Source: JANQRV01 sp964533785
GTDB taxonomy: Bacteria > Bacteroidota > Bacteroidia > Chitinophagales > Saprospiraceae
NCBI GenBank assembly: GCA_964533785.1
Contig: CAZHNG010000252.1
Location: forward strand, 1 to 10,353
Direction of reading: 5' to 3'
DNA length: 10,353 bases
The notes beneath the pieces are model-generated. The model ran no database searches and was not told the DNA's origin. It saw only the letters and a program-made list of their open reading frames with translations. Shown one piece after another: positions 1 through 5,785 of the stretch. Positions within the stretch are counted from its first letter, which is position 1; each line of letters starts with the position of its first letter. A program made the position numbers and the translations under genes.

Positions 1-2
1 GA

Positions 3-9
3 GTTGGGC
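3..9. other. GTTGGGC motif, possible attC-like R' core
   Basis: The heptamer GTTGGGC fits the integron attC core consensus GTTRRRY. It sits at the very edge of the window, so any partner half-site would lie to the left and cannot be seen. It is listed because the complementary heptamer GCCCAAC recurs in two intergenic gaps of the same AT-rich half (4473 and 5331). The motif is short and could be chance. Confidence 0.15.
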
Positions 10-153
10 AAAAAGACGGCTTCAAAATGCAAAGAAATTTGTGTTACAGTGTACTCAGTAAGGCATTAAAGTTATTAGTTATGATTAATTAGACAGCAGT
101 CATTCGGTTGAATTTTTGAAGTCAGATCGAATAGAGGCCACAGATGCCGTTAA

Positions 154-411
154 TCTTGGCGCCATCGGGATATACGTTCCGGAAGAGAATATAATTATGA
201 TGACGAAAACATCGCCGATGACGGCGATTTCGATGGGGAATGGATATCAATTGATTCAGATATCGAACACTATAAGAACCACCTCACCGTTCAACTGAAA
301 ATAGATAAGGAAATAGAGAATTGGCTTTCATCAACTGATATTGATTTAGACTCACTGGTGAGTGAATTGTTAACTGGTTTCTACCGCTCTTCGAAGGCAG
401 TAAATAAATAA
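154..411 (+). pseudogene. Start-less remnant with RHH-like (antitoxin-type) C-terminus
   Basis: An open frame runs from just after a TAA at 151-153 to the TAA at 409-411 and contains no ATG, GTG or TTG near its 5' end, so it looks like a 5'-truncated or frameshifted gene. The translation is very acidic in the middle (DDENIADDGDFDGEW) and then shows a strand-helix-helix pattern, HLTVQLKIDKEIENWL followed by LDSLVSELLTGFYRSSK. This resembles ribbon-helix-helix DNA-binding antitoxins of the CopG/BrnA kind. The likeness is by eye and weak. No toxin gene lies beside it. It may be an orphan antitoxin remnant or an ordinary hypothetical gene with decayed 5' sequence. An overlapping frame from TTG at 116 to 298 is thought to be a shadow. 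Confidence 0.35.
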
Positions 412-460
412 ATAGGATGACGCGAATAATGTGACTCCGTTAATACCACTAATCGCTGCG

Positions 461-485
461 CACTGCGGTGGCACTGACCGCTGTG
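461..485. repeat. GC-rich imperfect hairpin before the lipoprotein remnant
   Basis: The arms CACTGCGGT (461-469) and ACCGCTGTG (477-485) pair over 9 positions with one T-T mismatch around the 7-base loop GGCACTG. The GC-rich patch stands out in very AT-rich surroundings and ends 15 bases before the ATG at 501. It could be an intergenic repeat, a remnant of a cassette recombination site, or the terminator of the gene to its left, although no T-run follows. Confidence 0.35.
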
Positions 486-500
486 GCAAATTAGAACGAA

Positions 501-719
501 ATGAAATTAATCAAATTATTACTTGTTGTTTCGATAATCAGTTTAAGTTGTAATTCGCAAACATCGATGTCTCGAATTGAAATAGTTCAACCAACAATAG
601 AACAAGAAGCTACATCAATTTGGAGGACAATCAATGATATTACCTTTTTAGAAAAGCAATGATATACCATTAATCTACCGAAGTCTTCAGACTTCGATAC
701 AATATCGATCAGTCTATGA
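501..719 (+). pseudogene. Truncated small lipoprotein gene with in-frame TGA
   Basis: An ATG at 501 opens a 53-codon frame whose N-terminus, MKLIKLLLVVSIISLSC, is a good lipoprotein signal peptide: two lysines, a hydrophobic core and a cysteine at residue 17. The frame meets TGA at 660-662. Reading through it gives ...EKQ-stop-YTINLPKSSDFDTISISL to a second stop at 717-719. The continued protein-like sequence across the TGA suggests a nonsense change (a GGA glycine codon would fit) and later truncation of a longer Bacteroidota lipoprotein. A real 53-residue lipoprotein ending at 660 cannot be excluded. The family is not recognised with certainty and no function is assigned. Two hairpins overlap the 3' end. 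Confidence 0.45.
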
Positions 720-722
720 TCG
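679..722. repeat. Two adjacent small hairpins, possible terminator region
   Basis: The first is CGAAGTC-TTCA-GACTTCG at 679-696, a perfect 7-bp stem (8 bp if the loop is reduced to 2). The second is CGATCA-GTCTA-TGATCG at 706-722, a perfect 6-bp stem with a 5-base loop. A T-rich run starts about 12 bases after the second (735-747). They lie at the end of the lipoprotein remnant and could form a weak transcription terminator, but the gap to the T-run is long for an intrinsic terminator. Confidence 0.3.
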
Positions 723-782
723 GAAAATGTCAGGTTTTTATTTTTTCTAGGAGTATTTATTCGATATTAATTTCTAAGAAGC

Positions 783-798
783 ATTTTCTTAAGAAAAT
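783..798. promoter_or_regulatory. 16-bp perfect palindrome upstream of the Crp/Fnr gene
   Basis: ATTTTCTT-AAGAAAAT is a perfect palindrome about 130 bp before the regulator gene at 926. It could be an operator for a dimeric regulator. The region is only about 22% GC (13 of 60 bases at 781-840), so palindromes of A and T arise easily there. Confidence 0.25.
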
Positions 799-882
799 TT
801 TCTCCTATACCCATAATGAAAATATATATTTAACTCATTAGTCAATGCTTACTAAATTCAAATTATAGAATAATAAATCTAT

Positions 883-910
883 AAATTTCTGGTGGGAACC
901 ACTAGAATTT
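883..910. promoter_or_regulatory. Inverted repeat / leader hairpin just before the Crp/Fnr gene
   Basis: CTGGTGG (889-895) and CCACTAG (899-905) form a 7-bp stem, with one G-U pair as RNA, around a GAA loop. The flanks AAATT and AATTT extend it to about 12 bp with a single bulged T. It ends 15 bases before the ATG at 926. It may be an operator for autoregulation or an RNA hairpin affecting translation. Its sequence does not match the FNR-type box found downstream of this gene. Confidence 0.35.
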
Positions 911-925
911 AAATTAGATTAAAAT

Positions 926-1510
926 ATGACGGACGAAACCTTCCAACGGTTAAAAAAGATCTTTCCTTTGGTTTCCCTCACTGTTGATGAGGAAAGACAA
1001 TTCAGAACTATGTGGAAGTTAAAGACCTTCAGTCGTTCTGAATTGATTACTGAAGCTGGAAATACGGAGCGGTATTTTTATTTTGTAATAGAAGGCGTAC
1101 AAGCACTCTATTTATTGAATCAAAAAGGACAGAAAGTTGTATTAGGATTTTCCTATTCTGGAAGTGTTTCAGGAGTCTTTGATTCCTTTATCTTAGAAAG
1201 ACCATCAAACACTTTTCTTGAAGCTTTGAAGCCATCCAAAATGCTGTCTATTTCATTGGCAAATTATACGAAACTATTTGAATTATTCCCTCAGTTCCAC
1301 GTTTGGGGACATCATTTTTTCAGAGACGTATTATTCGGACGCTTACACCGCGAAACTGAATTGTTAACCCTTTCTGCGGAACAACGTTATATCGAATTTA
1401 TGCGACGTTGTCCCGATGAATTGAAAGTCATTCCGCAAAAGTACTTAGCTTCTTACCTGAACATGAAGCCGGAGACATTTAGTCGCTTGCGTGCCTCGAC
1501 AATATATTGA
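926..1510 (+). CDS. Crp/Fnr-family transcriptional regulator
   Basis: This 194-residue protein has the layout of Bacteroidota Crp/Fnr regulators and about their usual length. A cyclic-nucleotide-binding-like beta barrel spans about residues 20-115 (FSRSELITEAGNTERYFYFVIEG, then VVLGFSYSGSVSG). A dimerisation helix follows at about 118-148, and a winged helix-turn-helix at about 150-190 (PQKYLASYLNMKPETFSRLRA). The recognition helix has E183, S186 and R187, the ExxSR signature that FNR uses to contact TTGAT half-sites. The N-terminal iron-sulfur cysteines of FNR are absent (the only cysteine is C162), so it should not be an FNR-type oxygen sensor. The effector is unknown. The gene lies 109 bp before a DinB-like gene on the same strand, and the gap holds a perfect TTGAT-N4-ATCAA box. 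No Shine-Dalgarno sequence is seen. The C-terminus stops shortly after the recognition helix, a little earlier than in many relatives. Confidence 0.88.
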   Translation: MTDETFQRLKKIFPLVSLTVDEERQFRTMWKLKTFSRSELITEAGNTERYFYFVIEGVQALYLLNQKGQKVVLGFSYSGSVSGVFDSFILERPSNTFLEALKPSKMLSISLANYTKLFELFPQFHVWGHHFFRDVLFGRLHRETELLTLSAEQRYIEFMRRCPDELKVIPQKYLASYLNMKPETFSRLRASTIY

Positions 1511-1550
1511 AGGGACCCGGATTTGGAGTAGTGTGTTTAACTTTCCTTTT

Positions 1551-1566
1551 CTTGATCTGGATCAAG
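1551..1566. promoter_or_regulatory. Perfect FNR/Crp-type operator, TTGAT-N4-ATCAA
   Basis: CTTGATCTGGATCAAG is a perfect inverted repeat with a 2-base centre, and its core at 1552-1565 matches the FNR consensus TTGATNNNNATCAA exactly. It lies between the Crp/Fnr-family gene and the DinB-like gene. Its centre (1558.5) is 61.5 bases before the DinB ATG at 1620. If transcription starts near 1600, the site would be at -41.5, the classic class II activator position. Binding by the adjacent regulator is inferred from its ExxSR recognition helix. Confidence 0.65.
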
Positions 1567-1587
1567 GTTTTCCGTCTGATAAATTCG

Positions 1588-1595
1588 GATGTTTG
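1588..1595 (+). promoter_or_regulatory. Candidate Bacteroidota -7 box of the DinB-like gene
   Basis: GATGTTTG matches five of the six fixed bases of the Bacteroidota -7 element TAnnTTTG. It would place the transcription start at about 1599-1600, which agrees with the FNR-type box being at about -41.5. A TTTG-like -33 element is not obvious, as would be expected for an activator-dependent promoter. Confidence 0.35.
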
Positions 1596-1619
1596 TTGGG
1601 AACAAAAAATTAGAACAGC

Positions 1620-2189
1620 ATGGCAGCATTATTTTTATCCTCCGAGGATCAAATTCAAAGGTTAAATTTTATCACTGAAGAGATAATGGGGTTGCAAAAG
1701 CTGAAAAACGAAGTGCTGACGAAAAGAAGCACTCCCCAAAGCTGGAGCATTCTGGAAATAATCGAACACCTGAGCATTGCCTATCAACAGTATATTGATA
1801 AAGTAGAGATGACCTTAAAACAATCTCCCGATAGCACCATTGATAAAGGGCCCTGTAAAGCCCGGCTCTGGCAAAAGCTTGTCATTTTGAGTCAACGGCC
1901 GAAAGGAACAAAGCGAAGCTGGAAAATGAAGACCCTCAAAAAATTTGAACCGGTGATTACAAAACAAGAGCTGTCGGATCAGGAGATTGAAGCTGTTTTT
2001 AATACCTTTCAGCAACGACAAAACCACCTCAAAAAATCAATAATTGCAGGTAGGCATAAGGACTTGACCAAAAAGCAAATTACCTCTGCCATCGGCCCAT
2101 TAGTCAAGTTTTACTTGCCGGAGTGTTTTGACTTTGTCATTAGCCATGAGGAAAGGCATTTGGTCCAGATAAGGGAGGTGCTAGGCTAA
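1620..2189 (+). CDS. DinB superfamily protein, putative metal-dependent enzyme
   Basis: This 189-residue cytoplasmic protein has the DinB/YfiT four-helix-bundle pattern. The N-terminal segment WSILEIIEHL provides H50 and the C-terminal segment SHEERHLVQI provides H176 and H180, the spacing of the DinB metal-binding histidine triad. Family members bind a divalent metal, and some act as thiol-dependent transferases (bacillithiol or mycothiol S-transferases, maleylpyruvate isomerase); the substrate here is unknown. The start at 1620 gives a normal DinB N-terminus and no Shine-Dalgarno sequence precedes it. It follows a Crp/Fnr-family gene on the same strand. The FNR-type box and -7 box between them suggest its own activator-controlled promoter rather than simple readthrough. 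Confidence 0.8.
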   Translation: MAALFLSSEDQIQRLNFITEEIMGLQKLKNEVLTKRSTPQSWSILEIIEHLSIAYQQYIDKVEMTLKQSPDSTIDKGPCKARLWQKLVILSQRPKGTKRSWKMKTLKKFEPVITKQELSDQEIEAVFNTFQQRQNHLKKSIIAGRHKDLTKKQITSAIGPLVKFYLPECFDFVISHEERHLVQIREVLG

Positions 2190-2326
2190 AGTATAGCCTC
2201 CTATCGGTGATTTGAGTTTTGAATGAAATTAGCTATTTTGGAGATATTAGCGCAATGCGTTAATTAGCAACCATATCATATACAACTTGTATTGCATTTT
2301 CCTCAAATGTAAAAATCAACAAACGA

Positions 2327-4444
2327 ATGCAAAAAATATTGATCGGACTACTCATCACGTGTAGTTTTAACTCCTTCGCCCAAAACACGCTGATCTCAGG
2401 CATGGATAAACTGAAATGGGAAAAAGTAATGCCTGGTGTTTGGAAAGCCAGTTTTGGTACGTCAGGGTTGGATCCATTGGCTTATGCCAATCCTCCCAAA
2501 CAAAAGGAAATAGCCGAACTTGGTGATGCTGCTTTTCCTTTCAATAAAGATTCTACATTCAGTCAGCTTACTGATGAAAGGGCAATCATTCGAATTCCGC
2601 TCGGACCAAATGAAAAGATTTACGGATTAGGCTTAGAATTTAATGGCATCAATCGAAGAGGAAATGTATATACCTTAAAAGTAGATCACTACGGAGGAGT
2701 TAAAGGATACACACACGCACCCGTACCATTTTATATTTCGAATGAAGGTTACGGTGTGTTAATCAATTCGTCGAAACGTATAAAAATCCATGTAGGTGTT
2801 GGGAATAGAAAAGACAGCAAAAAACCTGACCCTATTGACAGAACTACTGGCCGGGGTTGGTCTTCGAGACCACTATCTGATGCGGTTGAAGCTAGTGTTC
2901 AAGGAGATGGTTTAGAAGTTTATGTCTTTAGCGGAAAGACACCTTTAGAGGTAGTTCAAAGATACAACTTGTTCTGTGGGGGTGGAGTCCTTCCTCCCAA
3001 ATGGGGATTAGGATTTTGGCATCGTATGAACACCAAAAGTACGGCAGAAGATGTACTCCAAGAAATTGCTGATTTTGAGAAAAACAATTTCCCTATTCAT
3101 GTTCTAGGGCTAGAGCCTGGATGGCAAGACTTTGCTTACCCTTGCTCTTATGATTGGGACAAAGGTCGTTTCCCTGATCCAAAAGGCTTTGTGAAAACAT
3201 TACTCGACAAAAACATTAAAGTTAACCTTTGGGAGAATCCGTATGTTGCTCCTACCTCAACTATGTTCAAGGACATTGCCCCTTATACAGGAAGTCATAC
3301 TGTTTGGCTGGGTGAAGTACCAGATTATACAATACCTGAAGCACAAAAGGTCCTGATTGATCATCATCAAAAAAACCATTTAGACATTGGCGTAAGCGGT
3401 TATAAATTTGATGAAGTGGATGGTTACGATGTTTGGCTTTGGCCTGATCATGCCACTTTCCCTTCAGGAAATGATGCCGTTGAAATTCGTCAGTTGTATG
3501 GTCAGATGGTGCAAAATATTTTGGGCGATCATTTGAAAAATCAGAACAGGAGAACCTACAGTTTGGTAAGGTCGTCATACATTGGTGCCAGTAGCAACCC
3601 ATTCGTGATCTATAGTGATCATTACGATCACAAAGGGTATGTCACCGCTTTGGTGAATTCATCCCTGGCTGGTGTTCTTTGGACTCCCGAAATACGTAGC
3701 GCAAAAACTGCCGAAGAATGGATCAGGCGGTTTCAAACGGTTTGCTTTTCTCCATTGATGCAACTGAATGCCTGGGCATCCAGCCAAAAACCTTGGGGTT
3801 TTCCTGAAGTTACAGATATGGTTCGAGACAACATCCAACTCAGATTAAACCTCCTCCCGTATTTGTACGCGGCATTTTACGACTACAGCCAAAAAGGAAT
3901 TCCAGTATTTAGAGCGATGGTATTAGAAAACGGTTTTGACGTTGAAGAATCCCTATCAGGTGATGCACTCGATGGAGAAACAAATCCTTATGAAGAGCAG
4001 GAAAAAATGGAAGTTACCGATCAATACATGATGGGCCCTTCTATTTTAGTGGCACCAGTTTTCACTGGAGAAACGGAACGAAAAGTTGTACTTCCTAAAG
4101 GCAACTGGTATAATTTCTACACTGGAGAACTAGTGGGCAACGGAGAAACTATTTCGATCAAAACAAAGTTGAAAGAAATTCCATTGTTCGTAAAAGATGG
4201 AGCTATCATACCTATGTTGACTTCACAAGACAATTCACTTGAAGTGAGACATTTCGGTTCAAAAGAAAACACTTACTTGCTTTACAACGACGACGGCGAA
4301 ACTTTCAATTTTGAAAATGGAGAATTTACCATCACCGAATTAAAGGTGTTCAAAGACGAAAATGGTAAATTATCTGGAAGTCATAAAGCATCAAATCATA
4401 AATTTGATTTTGATGACATTAGTTGGAAATGGATGACCAATTAG
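2327..4444 (+). CDS. Secreted glycoside hydrolase family 31 protein (alpha-glucosidase/alpha-xylosidase type)
   Basis: This 705-residue protein begins with a Sec signal peptide (MQKILIGLLITCSFNSFAQ, cleavage near residue 18-19), so it should act in the periplasm or outside the cell. A GH31 N-terminal beta-sandwich covers about 30-215 (IYGLGLEFNGINRRGN, then PFYISNEGYGVLINSS). The (beta/alpha)8 catalytic barrel is at about 220-530 (PPKWGLGFWHR, HVLGLEPGWQ, VNLWENPYV), followed by beta domains with the typical GPSILVAPVF and KEIPLFVKDGAIIP motifs. D362 in GYKFDEVDGYD is the likely nucleophile. D431 in YSDHYDHKGYV is the likely acid/base, 69 residues later, similar to the 66 in the alpha-xylosidase YicI. 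GH31 enzymes cleave alpha-glucosidic or alpha-xylosidic bonds; the substrate cannot be told from sequence alone. It stands alone, without SusC/SusD neighbours in the window. It is complete and lower in GC than the genes from 5907 on. Confidence 0.88.
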   Translation: MQKILIGLLITCSFNSFAQNTLISGMDKLKWEKVMPGVWKASFGTSGLDPLAYANPPKQKEIAELGDAAFPFNKDSTFSQLTDERAIIRIPLGPNEKIYGLGLEFNGINRRGNVYTLKVDHYGGVKGYTHAPVPFYISNEGYGVLINSSKRIKIHVGVGNRKDSKKPDPIDRTTGRGWSSRPLSDAVEASVQGDGLEVYVFSGKTPLEVVQRYNLFCGGGVLPPKWGLGFWHRMNTKSTAEDVLQEIADFEKNNFPIHVLGLEPGWQDFAYPCSYDWDKGRFPDPKGFVKTLLDKNIKVNLWENPYVAPTSTMFKDIAPYTGSHTVWLGEVPDYTIPEAQKVLIDHHQKNHLDIGVSGYKFDEVDGYDVWLWPDHATFPSGNDAVEIRQLYGQMVQNILGDHLKNQNRRTYSLVRSSYIGASSNPFVIYSDHYDHKGYVTALVNSSLAGVLWTPEIRSAKTAEEWIRRFQTVCFSPLMQLNAWASSQKPWGFPEVTDMVRDNIQLRLNLLPYLYAAFYDYSQKGIPVFRAMVLENGFDVEESLSGDALDGETNPYEEQEKMEVTDQYMMGPSILVAPVFTGETERKVVLPKGNWYNFYTGELVGNGETISIKTKLKEIPLFVKDGAIIPMLTSQDNSLEVRHFGSKENTYLLYNDDGETFNFENGEFTITELKVFKDENGKLSGSHKASNHKFDFDDISWKWMTN

Positions 4445-4472
4445 CAGAAGTCACAGCTGCGAGTAAACAGTT

Positions 4473-4479
4473 GCCCAAC
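4473..4479. other. GCCCAAC motif in the gap after the GH31 gene
   Basis: GCCCAAC fits the attC R'' consensus RYYYAAC and is the reverse complement of the motif at 3-9. It lies in the 224-bp gap between the GH31 gene and mntA, which otherwise shows only a small palindrome (TCTAAA-GT-TTTAGA at 4509-4522) and no readable gene. No matching GTTRRRY partner was found downstream, so a functional recombination site is not supported. Confidence 0.2.
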
Positions 4480-4609
4480 CGTGGACAACAACGTATTTTA
4501 GCGATGCGTCTAAAGTTTTAGAAATTCAGCTGTATCGATATGCACGCAGACATTCCTCTCAGTTGGTGGAAATAAGGTAAGAACAGGGAACCAATGACCT
4601 CTCCACGAA

Positions 4610-4625
4610 GTTATTATATAATAAC
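4610..4625. promoter_or_regulatory. 16-bp perfect palindrome, candidate operator of mntA-hepT
   Basis: GTTATTAT-ATAATAAC is a perfect palindrome ending 43 bases before the preferred mntA start at 4669. It contains TATAAT (4617-4622). Its position suggests the operator/promoter of the toxin-antitoxin operon, which is often autoregulated. It also argues against translation starting at the upstream ATG at 4594. No convincing -35 or -33 element was found. Confidence 0.45.
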
Positions 4626-4668
4626 AGCCAAGTTGAAAAACCGCAAACAATTAAGTATTTTAGAACCA

Positions 4669-5004
4669 ATGGAAGTACATCCAATCATTAAGACTAATAT
4701 TGCTAAGCTAACTGAATTGTGTAAACGGTTCAGGGTTCGTCGATTATATGCATTTGGTTCTGTTGTGAACGGACGGTTTAATGAATCGACTAGTGATGTG
4801 GATTTGATGGTTGAGCTAGAAAAAATGTCTCCAATAGAGAAGGGTGAAACTTTAATGAATTTCTTAATTGAGCTAGAGAATCTCTTTCAAAAGAAGGTGG
4901 ATCTATTAAGTGATAAACCAATAAAAAACCCGTTCTTCAAAAAGCAGGTGGAGGCAACGAAACAGTTAATTTATGACGGACGAAGCGAAAAAGTACTTGT
5001 CTGA
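4669..5004 (+). CDS. mntA: MntA-type nucleotidyltransferase antitoxin (MNT domain)
   Basis: This is a 111-residue minimal nucleotidyltransferase. FGSVVNGRFNESTSDVDLMVEL carries the GS motif (G30, S31) and the DxD metal pair D43 and D45, with a third acidic residue, D78, in KKVDLLSD. MntA antitoxins of this type neutralise the HEPN toxin by transferring AMP from ATP to a tyrosine of the toxin. The ATG at 4669 is preferred: the in-frame ATG at 4594 would add 25 residues without family character and would place the palindrome at 4610 inside the gene. The 3' end overlaps hepT by 32 bases, implying coupled translation. It lies in the AT-rich accessory half. Confidence 0.85.
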   Translation: MEVHPIIKTNIAKLTELCKRFRVRRLYAFGSVVNGRFNESTSDVDLMVELEKMSPIEKGETLMNFLIELENLFQKKVDLLSDKPIKNPFFKKQVEATKQLIYDGRSEKVLV

Positions 5005-5308
5005 TATTCTTCAAGGAATAGAAAGAATCGAAATATTTACTCAGGGGGTAGAAACATTTGAAGATTATTTAAATGACTTAAAAACCCAGAGTGCTGTTGA
5101 ACGACAGCTTGGAATAATAGGAGAAGCTGTCAATAAATTTCGACAACTTAATCCAGATTATCAACTTTCCAATACGCGACAAATTATAGGATTTCGAAAT
5201 CGGCTTATCCATAATTATGATGGAATAGATGAAACGATTGTCTGGGCAATCATAAAGAATCATTTACCGGTTTTGAAAGAAGAGTCGGAAGAAGGTATAA
5301 TGCAATAA
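4973..5308 (+). CDS. hepT: HepT-type HEPN toxin ribonuclease
   Basis: This 111-residue HEPN-domain protein has the helical pattern of the HepT/DUF86 family. The segment RQIIGFRNRLIHNYDGID contains the active-site motif Rx4HxY as R75, H80 and Y82. In characterised systems R and H form the RNase centre and the tyrosine is the residue AMPylated by MntA, and all three are present here. The protein is expected to cleave cytoplasmic RNA when freed from the antitoxin. The ATG at 4973 lies inside the mntA gene, giving a 32-base overlap in a different frame, a common arrangement for this pair. The gene is complete and ends 33 bases before the next gene on the same strand. Confidence 0.87.
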   Translation: MTDEAKKYLSDILQGIERIEIFTQGVETFEDYLNDLKTQSAVERQLGIIGEAVNKFRQLNPDYQLSNTRQIIGFRNRLIHNYDGIDETIVWAIIKNHLPVLKEESEEGIMQ

Positions 5309-5330
5309 ATCCACTAACAAAAGCGCAACC

Positions 5331-5337
5331 GCCCAAC
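5331..5337. other. GCCCAAC motif in the hepT / NTF2-like gap
   Basis: A second GCCCAAC, within CGCAACCGCCCAACAATT, sits 4 bases before the ATG at 5342. It matches the attC R'' consensus. In complete attC sites a hairpin-forming stretch and GTTRRRY would follow, but here a gene starts at once, so at most this is a half-site or scar. The word may also simply be part of the gene's leader. Confidence 0.2.
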
Positions 5338-5341
5338 AATT

Positions 5342-5785
5342 ATGAAAATAACCAAAGTACTTTGCATAGTGACCATGATTGCTCTAAGCAACACCTTATT
5401 TGGGCAAACGGGGAATGACTCATTGTTAATCAAAGAAAGTGCACTAAACTACATTGAGGGTTTGTTTACCAACAACTATGAGCGGATGGAAAAAGCCCTA
5501 CATCCTGAATTGGCAAAAAGGGTAATCATGAAAGATGATAAGGGCAATTACAGATTAAGTAATATGGGATATTCAGAACTGCTCTACTACACAAAAACTA
5601 TGAAGGTACAGGACGAGCAACCAGCAGAACCTTTTAAAGCAGACGTAATCATCTTTGATATTTCTAAGGACATAGCAACGATCAAAGTTACTCAGAACAA
5701 ATTCAAATTCTTTGACTATATCCATTTGGGGAAAATAGACGGGGAATGGAAAATTATCAATTTGCTGTGGGCTCGTATTGAATAA
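5342..5785 (+). CDS. Secreted NTF2-like / putative lumazine-binding family protein
   Basis: This 147-residue protein has a Sec signal peptide (MKITKVLCIVTMIALSNTLF, cleavage near GQ at 21-22) and so is exported. The mature part has the alpha+beta cone pattern of the NTF2-like superfamily. A helix, LLIKESALNYIEGLFTNNYE, is followed by MEKALHPELAKRVIMKDDKG, a helical segment YSELLYYTKTM, and strands ADVIIFDISKDIATIKVTQNKFKFFDYIHLGKIDGEWKIINLLW. This fits the Bacteroidota 'putative lumazine-binding' / nuclear transport factor 2 family. The family name does not establish ligand binding, and no catalytic residue can be named. It starts 33 bases after hepT on the same strand and could be read from the same transcript, although its exported nature makes a direct part in the toxin-antitoxin system unlikely. 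Confidence 0.72.
   Translation: MKITKVLCIVTMIALSNTLFGQTGNDSLLIKESALNYIEGLFTNNYERMEKALHPELAKRVIMKDDKGNYRLSNMGYSELLYYTKTMKVQDEQPAEPFKADVIIFDISKDIATIKVTQNKFKFFDYIHLGKIDGEWKIINLLWARIE

Noticed and set aside
211..228. ATCGCCG-ATGA-CGGCGAT hairpin
   Set aside because: It lies in the GAT/GAC-rich coding-like part of the 154-411 remnant and probably reflects Asp-rich codon repetition rather than a regulatory site.
116..298. 60-codon frame starting at TTG
   Set aside because: It overlaps the better 154-411 frame, has no recognisable family pattern and no ribosome site; the acidic and RHH-like signal is in the other frame.
3267..3602. 111-codon antisense frame inside the GH31 gene
   Set aside because: The translation is rich in His, Cys and Asn with no domain pattern, and the sense strand is clearly a GH31 catalytic barrel. 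Similar antisense frames inside the DinB, queA, M28 and MFS genes were dismissed for the same reason.
4594..4668. 25-residue N-terminal extension of MntA from the ATG at 4594
   Set aside because: The extension does not look like the family and contains the perfect palindrome at 4610-4625; the ATG at 4669 gives a normal MNT N-terminus.
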